A stretch of DNA of 6,382 nt. Source: a bacterium (lineage in GTDB: Bacteria; Patescibacteriota; Minisyncoccia; Moranbacterales; DUUL01). Shown here piece by piece: positions 1 through 5,049 of the stretch. The DNA lies in NCBI GenBank assembly GCA_030641245.1, contig DAOWHU010000071.1, forward strand, positions 1 through 6,382, in the 5' to 3' direction. Position 1 is the first letter of the stretch, and each line of letters opens with the position of its first letter. The notes under the pieces are model-generated. The model was not told the DNA's origin. It made no database searches and saw only the letters and a program-made list of their open reading frames with translations. The position numbers and the translations under genes were made by a program.

Positions 1-92
1 AAAAAATAGAAGTAGTTTCTCTTTTTATTTTTTGGTGAGTAGTGGCATAGTCTAAGTTTAGAAAATTTTGAGGAAGAAAGCAAGAGAAAATC

Positions 93-121
93 TTGACAGA
101 CAGAAAGAAATGGGGTATAGT
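93..121 (+). promoter_or_regulatory. sigma70-type promoter of the zinc-ribbon gene
   Basis: TTGACA (93-98) is a perfect -35 box. A 17-nt spacer separates it from TATAGT (116-121), one base off the -10 consensus. Transcription should start near 128, giving a leader of about 40 nt before the GTG start at 170. The -10 region lies in a 12-nt tandem repeat, and a second TATAGT occurs at 128-133. Confidence 0.75.
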
Positions 122-139
122 TTGGAATATAGTTTGAAT
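116..139 (+). repeat. 12-nt tandem repeat over the -10 region
   Basis: Two adjacent units beginning TATAGTTTG occupy 116-127 and 128-139 and differ only near their ends. The first supplies the -10 box and the second lies over the expected transcription start. It could be a regulator site or a chance duplication; nothing else in the window repeats it. Confidence 0.4.
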
Positions 140-169
140 GATTAATTTCAATAAAAGGGGAGGTGCAAC

Positions 170-325
170 GTGGCTGCAGAGATTAAAATAACCGACGTAA
201 AGGAGAGGGTGTGTCCTTATTGTCATGGGACAGAGCCAGATTTTGATGCCCCAAGCTTTTGTCGCGATTGTGGCAGGGAAATGGTGAATAAAGATGAGCT
301 TGATAAGTTGGTAGATTCTGAATAG
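170..325 (+). CDS. 51-residue double-CxxC zinc-ribbon protein
   Basis: This short gene starts with GTG. The start is fixed by the best ribosome site in the window, GGGGAGGTG at 157-165. The product begins MAAEIKITDV and ends KLVDSE. It holds two zinc knuckles, CPYC (C15, C18) and CRDC (C31, C34), separated by 12 residues, which is the layout of a small zinc ribbon. There is no signal peptide or membrane segment, and the flanking residues are acidic and polar, so it is probably cytoplasmic. It has its own near-consensus promoter and its own terminator, so it is a complete and probably well-expressed monocistronic gene. I do not recognise a named family. Ribbons of this kind bind RNA, DNA or protein partners, but no function can be assigned from sequence. 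That it is coding is well supported by the promoter, ribosome site, cysteine pattern and terminator together. Confidence 0.8.
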   Translation: MAAEIKITDVKERVCPYCHGTEPDFDAPSFCRDCGREMVNKDELDKLVDSE

Positions 326-357
326 GATTTATCTGGAAGGGGATTAAAAGTAAACAA

Positions 358-390
358 GGGACGGAAAAAATTTTCCGTCCCGGTTTTTTT
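358..390 (+). terminator. intrinsic terminator of the zinc-ribbon gene
   Basis: GGGACGGAAAA (358-368) pairs with TTTTCCGTCCC (371-381), closing on a very small A/T loop. The stem is followed by GG and seven Ts (384-390). It lies 32 nt after the zinc-ribbon stop codon and is a textbook Rho-independent terminator. Confidence 0.88.
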
Positions 391-416
391 ATGCAAAAGT
401 TTTAGCTAAAAAAAGA

Positions 417-533
417 CCACCAGGAAGATGCTTTTGATCTCTACGACAAAGTCGTAAGAAAGAGGTTTGTTCGCTCGTCGCTACTAAAACATTTTACCGG
501 TGGATTTCGTTTCAAGCTCCTCGTGGCTTGAAA
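417..533. repeat. candidate structured RNA or palindromic repeat element
   Basis: An outer stem pairs CCACC (417-421) with GGTGG (499-503). It continues inward through GG/CC (423-424 with 497-498), and AAGATG-c-TTTT pairs with AAAACATTTT (485-495 region), allowing single-base bulges. The enclosed part holds TACGAC (442-447) pairing with GTCGTA (451-456). A second hairpin follows, TTTCAAGC (510-517) with GCTTGAAA (526-533). The region is less A/T-rich than its surroundings. I see no promoter aimed at it on either strand, so it may be a mobile palindromic repeat rather than an expressed RNA. Confidence 0.4.
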
Positions 534-577
534 ACTTATTAAAATATTAACAAAATTGTTTTTAAAAGGCAAATATG

Positions 578-663
578 ATTAGTTAGAAAGTTTGTAAAAT
601 TTAAAGTTGGATAGAGTTGTTAAAAATAAAAAACTTTTTAACTTTACAAACCTTCTAACTAAT
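578..663. repeat. long imperfect inverted repeat
   Basis: Arms of 21 nt at 578-598 (ATTAGTTAGAAAG...) and 643-663 (...CTTCTAACTAAT) are reverse complements except at one position. The inside can pair further: GTTAAAAA near 618-625 with TTTTTAAC near 635-642. The whole could fold into one long A/T-rich hairpin, resembling a small non-coding inverted-repeat element. It has no transposase, and I cannot define target-site duplications. Confidence 0.65.
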
Positions 664-667
664 TCGT

Positions 668-696
668 TTGATAAAGAAAAGAAGACGAGGTAGAAT
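668..696 (+). promoter_or_regulatory. promoter of the kinase/iron-sulfur gene pair
   Basis: TTGATA (668-673), a 17-nt spacer and TAGAAT (691-696) each match the sigma70 consensus at five of six positions. Transcription should start near 703, about 44 nt before the kinase ATG. The promoter begins just after the long inverted repeat. Confidence 0.6.
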
Positions 697-746
697 AAAT
701 AAGCGGTAGGTACTTAGATAAAAATATATTTAAAATTTTATGAAAT

Positions 747-1622
747 ATGAAAGAGGAACTTTTTTTACAAAAAATCAAAGAAGAATTTCCTGAAATCAAA
801 TGGAAACAGTATCGCCCCATAATTAGCGGTTGGGATCACTTGGTTATTGCTTTCGACAACAAGCTTGTTTTTCGTGTACCAAAAGGAGCTTACGGAAATT
901 CAAGAGATACGTTGTTTAACGAAATTGGGCTACTTAAATATTTGAAAGGAAAACTTGACGTGAATATTCCAGAGTACATTTATGTTTCTCGCGACAAATC
1001 TTTTGGTGGATATAAAATGTTAAAAGGGGAGGAGCTAAAAGGTTCTTATTTCGAAAAGCTTGATCTTTTAGAAAAAGAAGAGCTCATTAAACAGCTGGCA
1101 GTATTTTTGACAACATTGCATTCAACACCAAAAACAGTCGTTGATAAATTTAGTGTTAGGATAGACAGTCCTGATGAAAATTATATTCGCCTGCTTGATG
1201 ATACAAAGAAAACTCTTTTTTCTCGGTTTAATAAAGATGAAATTAAAATTACCAATGAGTTTTTTAGTGAATTAAAAGATGTGCTTAGGCACGAGTATTT
1301 GAATGCGCTTGTACACAATGATTTAACCTCAAAAAATATGTTTTGGGACAGCGAGAAGAAACGGATAAATATTATTGATTTTAGCGATCGTTCTTTCAGC
1401 GATCCCGCAATTGATTTCGCTGGCTTATGGGAGTTGAGCGAAGAGCTAGTCGAAAAAGTCTACAAGTTGTATGATGGTAGAAAGGATAACAAGTTTTTGT
1501 ATAGATCAAAATTGTATTATAAGAGAATTCCTTTTCTAATGATGAGAGGTGCCTTGGAAGGTTATCCTGGTAGTTTTCAAGGCGGATATAAAGTTTTTAG
1601 AAAAAGATTTAAGTTGATTTAA
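747..1622 (+). CDS. aminoglycoside phosphotransferase (APH)-family kinase
   Basis: The 291-residue product has the fold signatures of the APH/choline-kinase family, cytoplasmic enzymes that move phosphate from ATP or GTP to a hydroxyl on a small molecule. The catalytic loop is HND at residues 190-192 (base D192) followed by N197. The metal-binding motif is DFSD (D211, D214), followed by the usual DPAIDFA. Near the N-terminus GWDH (28-31), VFRVPKG (41-47) and NE (58-59) match the nucleotide-binding lobe. R43 stands where many relatives have the ATP-binding lysine. The length is normal for the family. No Shine-Dalgarno sequence precedes the ATG; a shorter ATG seven bases upstream is out of frame. 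The pattern is closest to the APH(2'')-like branch, but the substrate cannot be read from sequence and drug resistance should not be assumed. It is probably co-transcribed with the iron-sulfur gene 13 nt downstream. Confidence 0.85.
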   Translation: MKEELFLQKIKEEFPEIKWKQYRPIISGWDHLVIAFDNKLVFRVPKGAYGNSRDTLFNEIGLLKYLKGKLDVNIPEYIYVSRDKSFGGYKMLKGEELKGSYFEKLDLLEKEELIKQLAVFLTTLHSTPKTVVDKFSVRIDSPDENYIRLLDDTKKTLFSRFNKDEIKITNEFFSELKDVLRHEYLNALVHNDLTSKNMFWDSEKKRINIIDFSDRSFSDPAIDFAGLWELSEELVEKVYKLYDGRKDNKFLYRSKLYYKRIPFLMMRGALEGYPGSFQGGYKVFRKRFKLI

Positions 1623-1635
1623 CACTTCAAAACAA

Positions 1636-2379
1636 ATGAACATATTCAAAAAAATATTTAGAGGCAACACATTATATTATCCAGGGTGTTTGACAAAATT
1701 TGCCTTAAAAGATATCCAGGATAATTATGAGGAGATTCTTCGGCAGGAAGGAATTGACTTTATTAAATTGAGCGAAAAAGAGCTTTGTTGCGGTTCGCCG
1801 GCTAAGAACGCAGGAGGGCAAAAACTTTTTAAGGAGTTGGCTTTAAAGAATCTAAAAATTTTTAAAGAGCATAGTGTCGGTCGAATTATCACTAATTGTC
1901 CTGCTTGTGCTTTGGTACTTAGAGAAGACTATAAAAAATTATTGGGAGATAAGTGGGATATTGAAGTTCGACATATGACGGAGATTATTTCAGATAAAAG
2001 TTTGAAAAAATTTCGAGGGCAGGATCGAGGGGCGGTGACTTATCATGACCCTTGTCATTTGGGGCGGGCTTTAAAAATTTATGAGGAGCCGAGAGAAATT
2101 ATCAAAAAAGCCGGTTATAAAATTAAGGAGATGGATTTGAATCGAGAGAAAAGCTATTGTTGCGGAGCAGGCGGAGGAGTCAAAACTAATAACCCGGAAT
2201 TGTCTAATCGAATCGTGGGTGATCGTTTCGACCAGGCTCGGAAAATTAAAGCCAAGGAAATGATAACTCCTTGTCCAATGTGCTTCGCTCATTTTAAAGA
2301 AAATTCTAAAAAAAATAACGGTCTTAGAATTAAAGAACTAAGTCAATTATTGAGTAACAAAAAAGAAAAAAATAAGTAA
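1636..2379 (+). CDS. double-CCG iron-sulfur protein (HdrB/GlpC/LutA-like)
   Basis: The 247-residue protein carries two complete CCG domains. The first has C18 (YYPGC), C51-C52 (LCCG) and C88/C91 (CPAC). The second has C140 (DPCH), C175-C176 (YCCGAGGG) and C213/C216 (CPMC). In heterodisulfide reductase subunit B, domains of this type hold noncubane [4Fe-4S] clusters, and in GlpC and LutA they serve electron transfer. No membrane segment or ferredoxin-type CxxCxxC domain is present, so this is the bare double-CCG module. It sits 13 nt after the kinase gene and should share its promoter; no ribosome site is visible. No dehydrogenase, flavoprotein or heterodisulfide partner is encoded nearby, so its redox partner is unknown. 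The lysine-rich C-terminal tail (about 240-247) is typical of an A-rich genome. The family is clear; the pathway is not. Confidence 0.88.
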   Translation: MNIFKKIFRGNTLYYPGCLTKFALKDIQDNYEEILRQEGIDFIKLSEKELCCGSPAKNAGGQKLFKELALKNLKIFKEHSVGRIITNCPACALVLREDYKKLLGDKWDIEVRHMTEIISDKSLKKFRGQDRGAVTYHDPCHLGRALKIYEEPREIIKKAGYKIKEMDLNREKSYCCGAGGGVKTNNPELSNRIVGDRFDQARKIKAKEMITPCPMCFAHFKENSKKNNGLRIKELSQLLSNKKEKNK

Positions 2380-2407
2380 TAGTCACTATCATACACTAGT
2401 GTATGAT
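2380..2407 (+). promoter_or_regulatory. promoter of the TrpR-like gene, overlapped by operator 1
   Basis: TATGAT (2402-2407) is a good -10 box. It is spaced 16 nt from TAGTCA (2380-2385), a weak -35 box with four of six matches. The predicted start near 2414 lies only a few bases before the ATG at 2421, so the message would be nearly leaderless. The same arrangement with the same 16-nt spacer occurs at 2853-2880. Confidence 0.5.
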
Positions 2408-2409
2408 AG
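2386..2409. promoter_or_regulatory. operator 1: perfect 24-bp palindrome
   Basis: The left arm CTATCATACACT (2386-2397) is exactly mirrored by AGTGTATGATAG (2398-2409). The centre is ACTAGT; the E. coli Trp repressor operator also uses CTAG half-sites. The palindrome covers the promoter spacer and -10 box of the TrpR-like gene, the ideal position for a repressor. A near copy lies before the RNHCP gene. No run of Ts follows directly, which argues against a terminator. Confidence 0.75.
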
Positions 2410-2420
2410 CGTTTAAAAAA

Positions 2421-2849
2421 ATGAAAAAAAGATTTTATGATGTAAAGCCACAAAGACGAAAAAGAATGTTGAAAGAATTTTGCGGAATGATATCTGGAGT
2501 AAAAACCGATGAAAATGCGGAAAAATTTTTACGAGATTTGTTGACTCCAGGAGAGCTTATTATGATAATGCATAGAATAGAAATTGCTAAAATGCTTTTG
2601 ATTGGTTTTTCCTATATGGATATTAGAAAAAAATTAAGAGTTGGTTTTAACACAATAGGGACTGTTAATCGTTGGCTTTACAGTGGGTTTGGGGGATATA
2701 TGAATGAATTTAAAGAAACAAAAAACCAGAAACAAAGAAGGAAAATTTTGCCGACCAACGAATGGCAAAGGATCAAAAAGAAATATCCAGCCCATTTTTT
2801 AATATTTAATTTGCTGGATAAATTCGAAGAAAGCAAAAAAGGAAAATAG
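2421..2849 (+). CDS. TrpR/YerC-family DNA-binding regulator
   Basis: The 142-residue product contains a Trp-repressor-type helix-turn-helix domain. LTPGELIMIMHRIEIAKMLL (41-60) matches the helices before the reader head, and the residues from IGFSYMDIRKKL to VNRWLYSG (61-88) form the helix-turn-helix. In the family the core is about 90-100 residues; here a basic extension of about 50 residues (93-142) is added. I choose ATG 2421 over the in-frame ATG at 2403, because 2403 lies inside the -10 box and operator palindrome, upstream of the predicted transcript start. Neither has a ribosome site. Palindromes over the gene's own promoter and that of the next gene suggest autoregulation plus control of the RNHCP operon. 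The ligand is unknown; nothing nearby points to tryptophan metabolism, so it should not be called TrpR itself. Confidence 0.83.
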   Translation: MKKRFYDVKPQRRKRMLKEFCGMISGVKTDENAEKFLRDLLTPGELIMIMHRIEIAKMLLIGFSYMDIRKKLRVGFNTIGTVNRWLYSGFGGYMNEFKETKNQKQRRKILPTNEWQRIKKKYPAHFLIFNLLDKFEESKKGK

Positions 2850-2852
2850 AAG

Positions 2853-2880
2853 TTGCCACTATCATACTCTAGTGTATGAT
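2853..2880 (+). promoter_or_regulatory. promoter of the RNHCP operon, overlapped by operator 2
   Basis: TTGCCA (2853-2858) matches the -35 consensus at five of six positions. A 16-nt spacer leads to TATGAT (2875-2880). The predicted start near 2887 leaves a very U-rich leader of about 30 nt before the ATG at 2917. It starts four bases after the TrpR-like stop codon. Confidence 0.65.
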
Positions 2881-2885
2881 AGTGG
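2856..2885. promoter_or_regulatory. operator 2: 30-bp palindrome with one mismatch
   Basis: The left arm CCACTATCATACTCT (2856-2870) mirrors AGTGTATGATAGTGG (2871-2885) except for one T/T pair (2868 and 2873). It shares the core of operator 1, including CTAG at the centre, differs from it at a single central base, and extends the symmetry three bases further on each side. It covers the spacer and -10 box of the RNHCP promoter. Confidence 0.75.
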
Positions 2886-2916
2886 AATAGTTAAATTTAT
2901 TTTTATTTATTTTTTT

Positions 2917-3228
2917 ATGGGGAAAAGGTTTCAGAGGAAAATTGAAGATTTTGAGTGTGAGAATTGCGGGGTTTTCGTGAAAGGGGACGGCTATACTAAT
3001 CATTGTCCGAAGTGTCTCTATTCTAAACATGTTGATAATAATCCGGGAGATCGAACTAACGAATGCGGGGGGTTGATGAAACCGATTAATGCGTTCTTGA
3101 AAAAGCAAGAGTGGTTCTTGGAACAGAAGTGTGAAAAGTGTGGAGAAGTTATGAACATTAAAGTACGAGAAGAAGATGACAAAAACGTAGTTAAAGAAAT
3201 TATAAAAAACAAAGTTTTAAATATTTAA
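2917..3228 (+). CDS. RNHCP-domain zinc-binding protein
   Basis: The 103-residue protein matches the RNHCP domain, a small family named for its Arg-Asn-His-Cys-Pro motif and of unknown function. Here the motif reads TNHCP (27-31) within GYTNHCPKCLYSKHVD, followed by PGDR (43-46) and CGG (50-52). The cysteine pairs C14/C17, C30/C33 and C72/C75, together with C50, suggest two zinc sites. The start at 2917 (MGKRFQRK) is chosen because an upstream in-frame GTG at 2872 lies inside operator 2 and the -10 box, and would add a spurious hydrophobic stretch encoded by the U-rich leader. It is the first gene of an operon with the 2H phosphoesterase (10-nt gap) and the HAD-like gene. The acidic/basic C-terminal tail (86-103) is duplicated as a remnant downstream of the 2H gene. 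Confidence 0.85.
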   Translation: MGKRFQRKIEDFECENCGVFVKGDGYTNHCPKCLYSKHVDNNPGDRTNECGGLMKPINAFLKKQEWFLEQKCEKCGEVMNIKVREEDDKNVVKEIIKNKVLNI

Positions 3229-3238
3229 TTTAGTTTAT

Positions 3239-3847
3239 ATGCCCAAATTAGCGATAGACGTAGTTGTCTTGCCTGACGCAAAAATGTCTAGCAAGGCAGT
3301 AGAAGTAAGCAAGTTGCAATCTGAAAAATCTAATGGCAAAATTCTTTTAAATAGTGAAAATTGTTTACCTCATATTTCTTTAGCAATGGGTGTGATTGAT
3401 GAAAAAAATGTTAAAGAGGCTTCTGGCATAATAAAGGAGATTGCCTCTCAATTTGAAATTTTCGAACTGAAAGTCAGCAAGTATCGCAACAGTATTACAC
3501 CCAAAGGCAATATAGTTTCAGAATTTGCTATAGAAAAAACCGACAATTTATATGATTTGCATGTGACGGTGATGAAAAAATTAGGGCATTTGCTAACTTG
3601 TGATGATGCTACTGTTGGCATGGTTTGCTCTCCTCCTAAAGTCGAAGAAATAACCCTTCACTGGATTAAGGGATTTTTGAGAAATTCGAGTTTCAAAAAT
3701 TATAAACCACATATTACTCTCGGATTTGGTCAAATAGAAAATGTAGAAATACCGATTTCTTTTAAGCCTGGCGCCCTTGCGCTTTGTCATCTTGGTAATT
3801 ATTGCACCTGTAAAAAAGTTTTGTATTCAACCGATCTTGGTAGATAA
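3239..3847 (+). CDS. 2H phosphoesterase, 2'-5' RNA ligase-like
   Basis: The 202-residue protein shows both histidine motifs of the 2H superfamily: PHISLAMG (H45, S47) and PHITLGFG (H158, T160). Members open or form 2'-5' or cyclic phosphodiester bonds in RNA or nucleotides, with the two histidines acting as acid and base in a bilobed cytoplasmic fold. The start MPKLAIDVVVLPD forms the expected first strand. Near the end, ALCHLGNYCTCKKVL (180-195) is a cysteine/histidine cluster that I associate with one branch of the family. A further LHVT (107-110) looks like an HxT motif but is not in the usual place. The gene starts 10 nt after the RNHCP stop without a ribosome site, so it is surely co-transcribed. 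The substrate is not predictable; pairing with a zinc protein hints at RNA processing, which is inference. Confidence 0.85.
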   Translation: MPKLAIDVVVLPDAKMSSKAVEVSKLQSEKSNGKILLNSENCLPHISLAMGVIDEKNVKEASGIIKEIASQFEIFELKVSKYRNSITPKGNIVSEFAIEKTDNLYDLHVTVMKKLGHLLTCDDATVGMVCSPPKVEEITLHWIKGFLRNSSFKNYKPHITLGFGQIENVEIPISFKPGALALCHLGNYCTCKKVLYSTDLGR

Positions 3848-3856
3848 GTTTGAGGA

Positions 3857-3913
3857 GAAAATGATCGAGGAAAAATAGAAGAGATTATAAAAAAGAAAGT
3901 GGATAATATTTAA
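3857..3913 (+). pseudogene. remnant of a second RNHCP gene 3' end
   Basis: In one frame this stretch reads ENDRGKIEEIIKKKVDNI and then TAA. It aligns without gaps to the C-terminus of the RNHCP protein, EDDKNVVKEIIKNKVLNI and stop. The DNA similarity continues past the stop codon (ATATTTAATTT in both) up to the ATG of the next gene. In-frame stops lie directly upstream (TGA at 3851), and no start or zinc motifs remain, so it is a fossil tail, not a gene. It implies a tandem duplication in which the 2H gene is now flanked by two RNHCP tails. Confidence 0.65.
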
Positions 3914-3924
3914 TTTTGTGTTTT

Positions 3925-4305
3925 ATGAAAACAATTTTAGTTGATGCGTGGAATGTTTTGTTTTTGGAAGATGGGATTTTTGAGGAAATGCATGAATTAT
4001 TAGAAAAATATCCCAATAGAAAAATCGTTCTTACTAATGCCAACGAGGAAGAACAGAAAAAATTTGGGATTGATAAAAGCCCTTATGAATTTTTTACTCT
4101 GAGTCATAAGCCTGATAAAATTGATCCAGTTTTTTATGAAAAAATGTTGGATAATTTTAATTTCAAAAAAGAAGATGTGATTTATTTTGAAAATGATAAG
4201 GGTTTCGCTGAAAGTGCTCGGTTGGTTGGCATAAAGACTTACCATTATAATAAAGATGAAAAAAATCTCAGTAAACTTAAGGAATTTCTAGATCTTAATC
4301 TATAG
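3925..4305 (+). CDS. small HAD-like protein with altered motif I
   Basis: The 126-residue product has the outline of a cap-less HAD domain. ILVDAWNVLF (4-13) corresponds to motif I, IVLTNAN (34-40) to motif II with T38, HKPDKIDP (61-68) supplies the motif III lysine, and DVIYFENDKGFAESARLVGI (84-103) is the motif IV region. The nucleophile-position Asp is D7, but the second Asp of the classical DxD, two residues on, is W9. Normal phosphatase chemistry is therefore doubtful, and the protein may bind rather than hydrolyse a phosphorylated ligand. ATG 3925 is preferred over the ORF start three codons upstream because MKTILVD begins the first strand directly. It is probably the last gene of the RNHCP operon; the fossil RNHCP tail lies in the 77-nt gap before it. 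Confidence 0.72.
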   Translation: MKTILVDAWNVLFLEDGIFEEMHELLEKYPNRKIVLTNANEEEQKKFGIDKSPYEFFTLSHKPDKIDPVFYEKMLDNFNFKKEDVIYFENDKGFAESARLVGIKTYHYNKDEKNLSKLKEFLDLNL

Positions 4306-4425
4306 AATTAAAGAAATATAATCAAAAGGAACTTCGTTTCTGACAATTGAAAATTAATTTATTGAAAATTTAATGTAAATTGTAAATTGGTTTATTGTAA
4401 ATTTTGAAAACATTTTTAGGTAATG
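4306..4425. repeat. A/T-rich spacer with imperfect direct repeats
   Basis: This convergent intergenic stretch contains TTTATTGAAAATTT near 4358-4371 and TTTATTGTAAATTTT at 4391-4405, a spacing of 33 nt. Shorter GTAAATTG units lie between them. No gene is seen. Such degenerate A/T repeats are a frequent filler in low-GC streamlined genomes. Confidence 0.4.
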
Positions 4426-4452
4426 AAAAACGCTTCTTGAAAGAGGCGTTTT
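4426..4452 (-). terminator. intrinsic terminator after rplT, perhaps bidirectional
   Basis: AAAACGCTTCT (4427-4437) pairs with AGAGGCGTTTT (4442-4452) over 11 bp, including one G-T pair, around a 4-nt loop. On the minus strand five Us (4430-4426) complete the signal, 24 nt past the rplT stop codon. On the plus strand the stem also ends in four Us, so it may end the HAD operon as well. Confidence 0.8.
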
Positions 4453-4475
4453 CGCATATATAAATATGAATTGTT

Positions 4476-4826
4476 CTATTTAGTTTTCAGTTTATTAATC
4501 AACCGTTGGAAAATTTTTGGTTCGTTAACAGCTAGCCCAGATAAAATCTTTCGGTCTAATTTAATTTTATTATCTCGAAGATGTTTGATAAAAGTTGAAT
4601 ATTTCCAATCGTTTTGTCTTAGGGCGTTGTTTAATCGTAAAATCCAAAGAGCTCGGAAAGTTCTTTTCTTGGTCTTTCGATCTCGGTAGGAATATTTTCC
4701 AGCTTTAATAAGAGCTTCTTTGGCGGCTCGGTAATTGCTTTTTCGTCGCCACTTGAAACCTTTGGCTCTTGATAGTAAATTTGATCGTCTCTTGGACGCG
4801 GTTACTCCTCGTTTTACTCTAGACAT
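4476..4826 (-). CDS. rplT: 50S ribosomal protein L20
   Basis: The 116-residue protein matches L20 along its full length. It shows the basic N-terminal extension SRVKRGVTASKRR, the helix segment AGKYSYRDRKTKKRTFRALWILRLNNALRQ (about 42-71), and the C-terminal globular part with KLDRKILSGLAV. L20 binds 23S rRNA early in assembly of the large subunit. In several bacteria it also represses its own operon by binding the mRNA. It follows rpmI after nine bases, in the conserved infC-rpmI-rplT order, and is followed by a terminator. No Shine-Dalgarno sequence precedes the ATG. Confidence 0.97.
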   Translation of the reverse strand: MSRVKRGVTASKRRSNLLSRAKGFKWRRKSNYRAAKEALIKAGKYSYRDRKTKKRTFRALWILRLNNALRQNDWKYSTFIKHLRDNKIKLDRKILSGLAVNEPKIFQRLINKLKTK

Positions 4827-4835
4827 TGGTGTATA

Positions 4836-5030
4836 TTATTTTAATAAATCTCTCTTAATAGACTCGCCGATTTTCCCGGCTACTATCTGACTTCCTCGTT
4901 TGGCTCTTTTTTGCTTGGGTGTCTGTCGAGCATTGAAATGATTTTGGTTAGACTGTCGTCTGACCACTTTTCCAGTAGAGGTAGTCTTGAATCTTTTGGC
5001 TACCGCTTTTCTTGTCTTAAGTTTTGGCAT
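4836..5030 (-). CDS. rpmI: 50S ribosomal protein L35
   Basis: The 64-residue product starting [20 protein letters not shown] is a standard L35, including the basic middle and the [10 protein letters not shown] end region. I use the ATG at 5030; an in-frame ATG six codons upstream would add MLIVNF, which is not part of the family. L35 is a small rRNA-binding protein of the large subunit. The gene lies in the usual place between infC and rplT. No ribosome site is visible, and an unusual 95-nt spacer with a hairpin separates it from infC. Confidence 0.96.
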   Translation of the reverse strand: MPKLKTRKAVAKRFKTTSTGKVVRRQSNQNHFNARQTPKQKRAKRGSQIVAGKIGESIKRDLLK

Positions 5031-5049
5031 AAAATTAACAATTAACAAA

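Larger units (their letters stand above)
391..667. other. gene-free spacer with two structured elements
   Basis: Between the zinc-ribbon terminator and the kinase promoter I find no convincing coding sequence on either strand. The stretch holds a branched hairpin element (about 417-533) and a long inverted repeat (578-663), listed separately. The rest is A/T-rich DNA without recognisable signals. Confidence 0.6.

Noticed and set aside
1..92. Tail of an upstream gene or RNA at the window edge
   Set aside because: All frames have early stops or no recognisable protein end, and no structured RNA or terminator is evident, so nothing can be supported here.
1466..1480. Possible third copy of the regulator operator (TGTATGATGGTAG)
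   Set aside because: Only one half-arm resembles the palindrome, there is no symmetry, and it lies inside the kinase coding sequence.
2071..2292. Minus-strand open frame inside the CCG protein gene
   Set aside because: The plus strand has both CCG domains intact here; the reverse frame has no family match or start signals. The same reasoning excludes the minus-strand frames within 2869-3212, 3593-3790 and 4000-4245.
3559..3567. Third HxT motif (LHVT) in the 2H phosphoesterase
   Set aside because: The family uses two motifs, both present with the typical PHIS/PHIT context; this one lacks that context and is probably incidental.
3852..3880. Mini-gene with GAGGAG followed by ATG and five codons
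   Set aside because: The frame is only five codons before TAG, and the surrounding DNA is better explained as the decayed RNHCP tail.
4471..4689. Plus-strand open frame opposite rplT
   Set aside because: It is the antisense shadow of the clear L20 gene, with no promoter, ribosome site or family resemblance.
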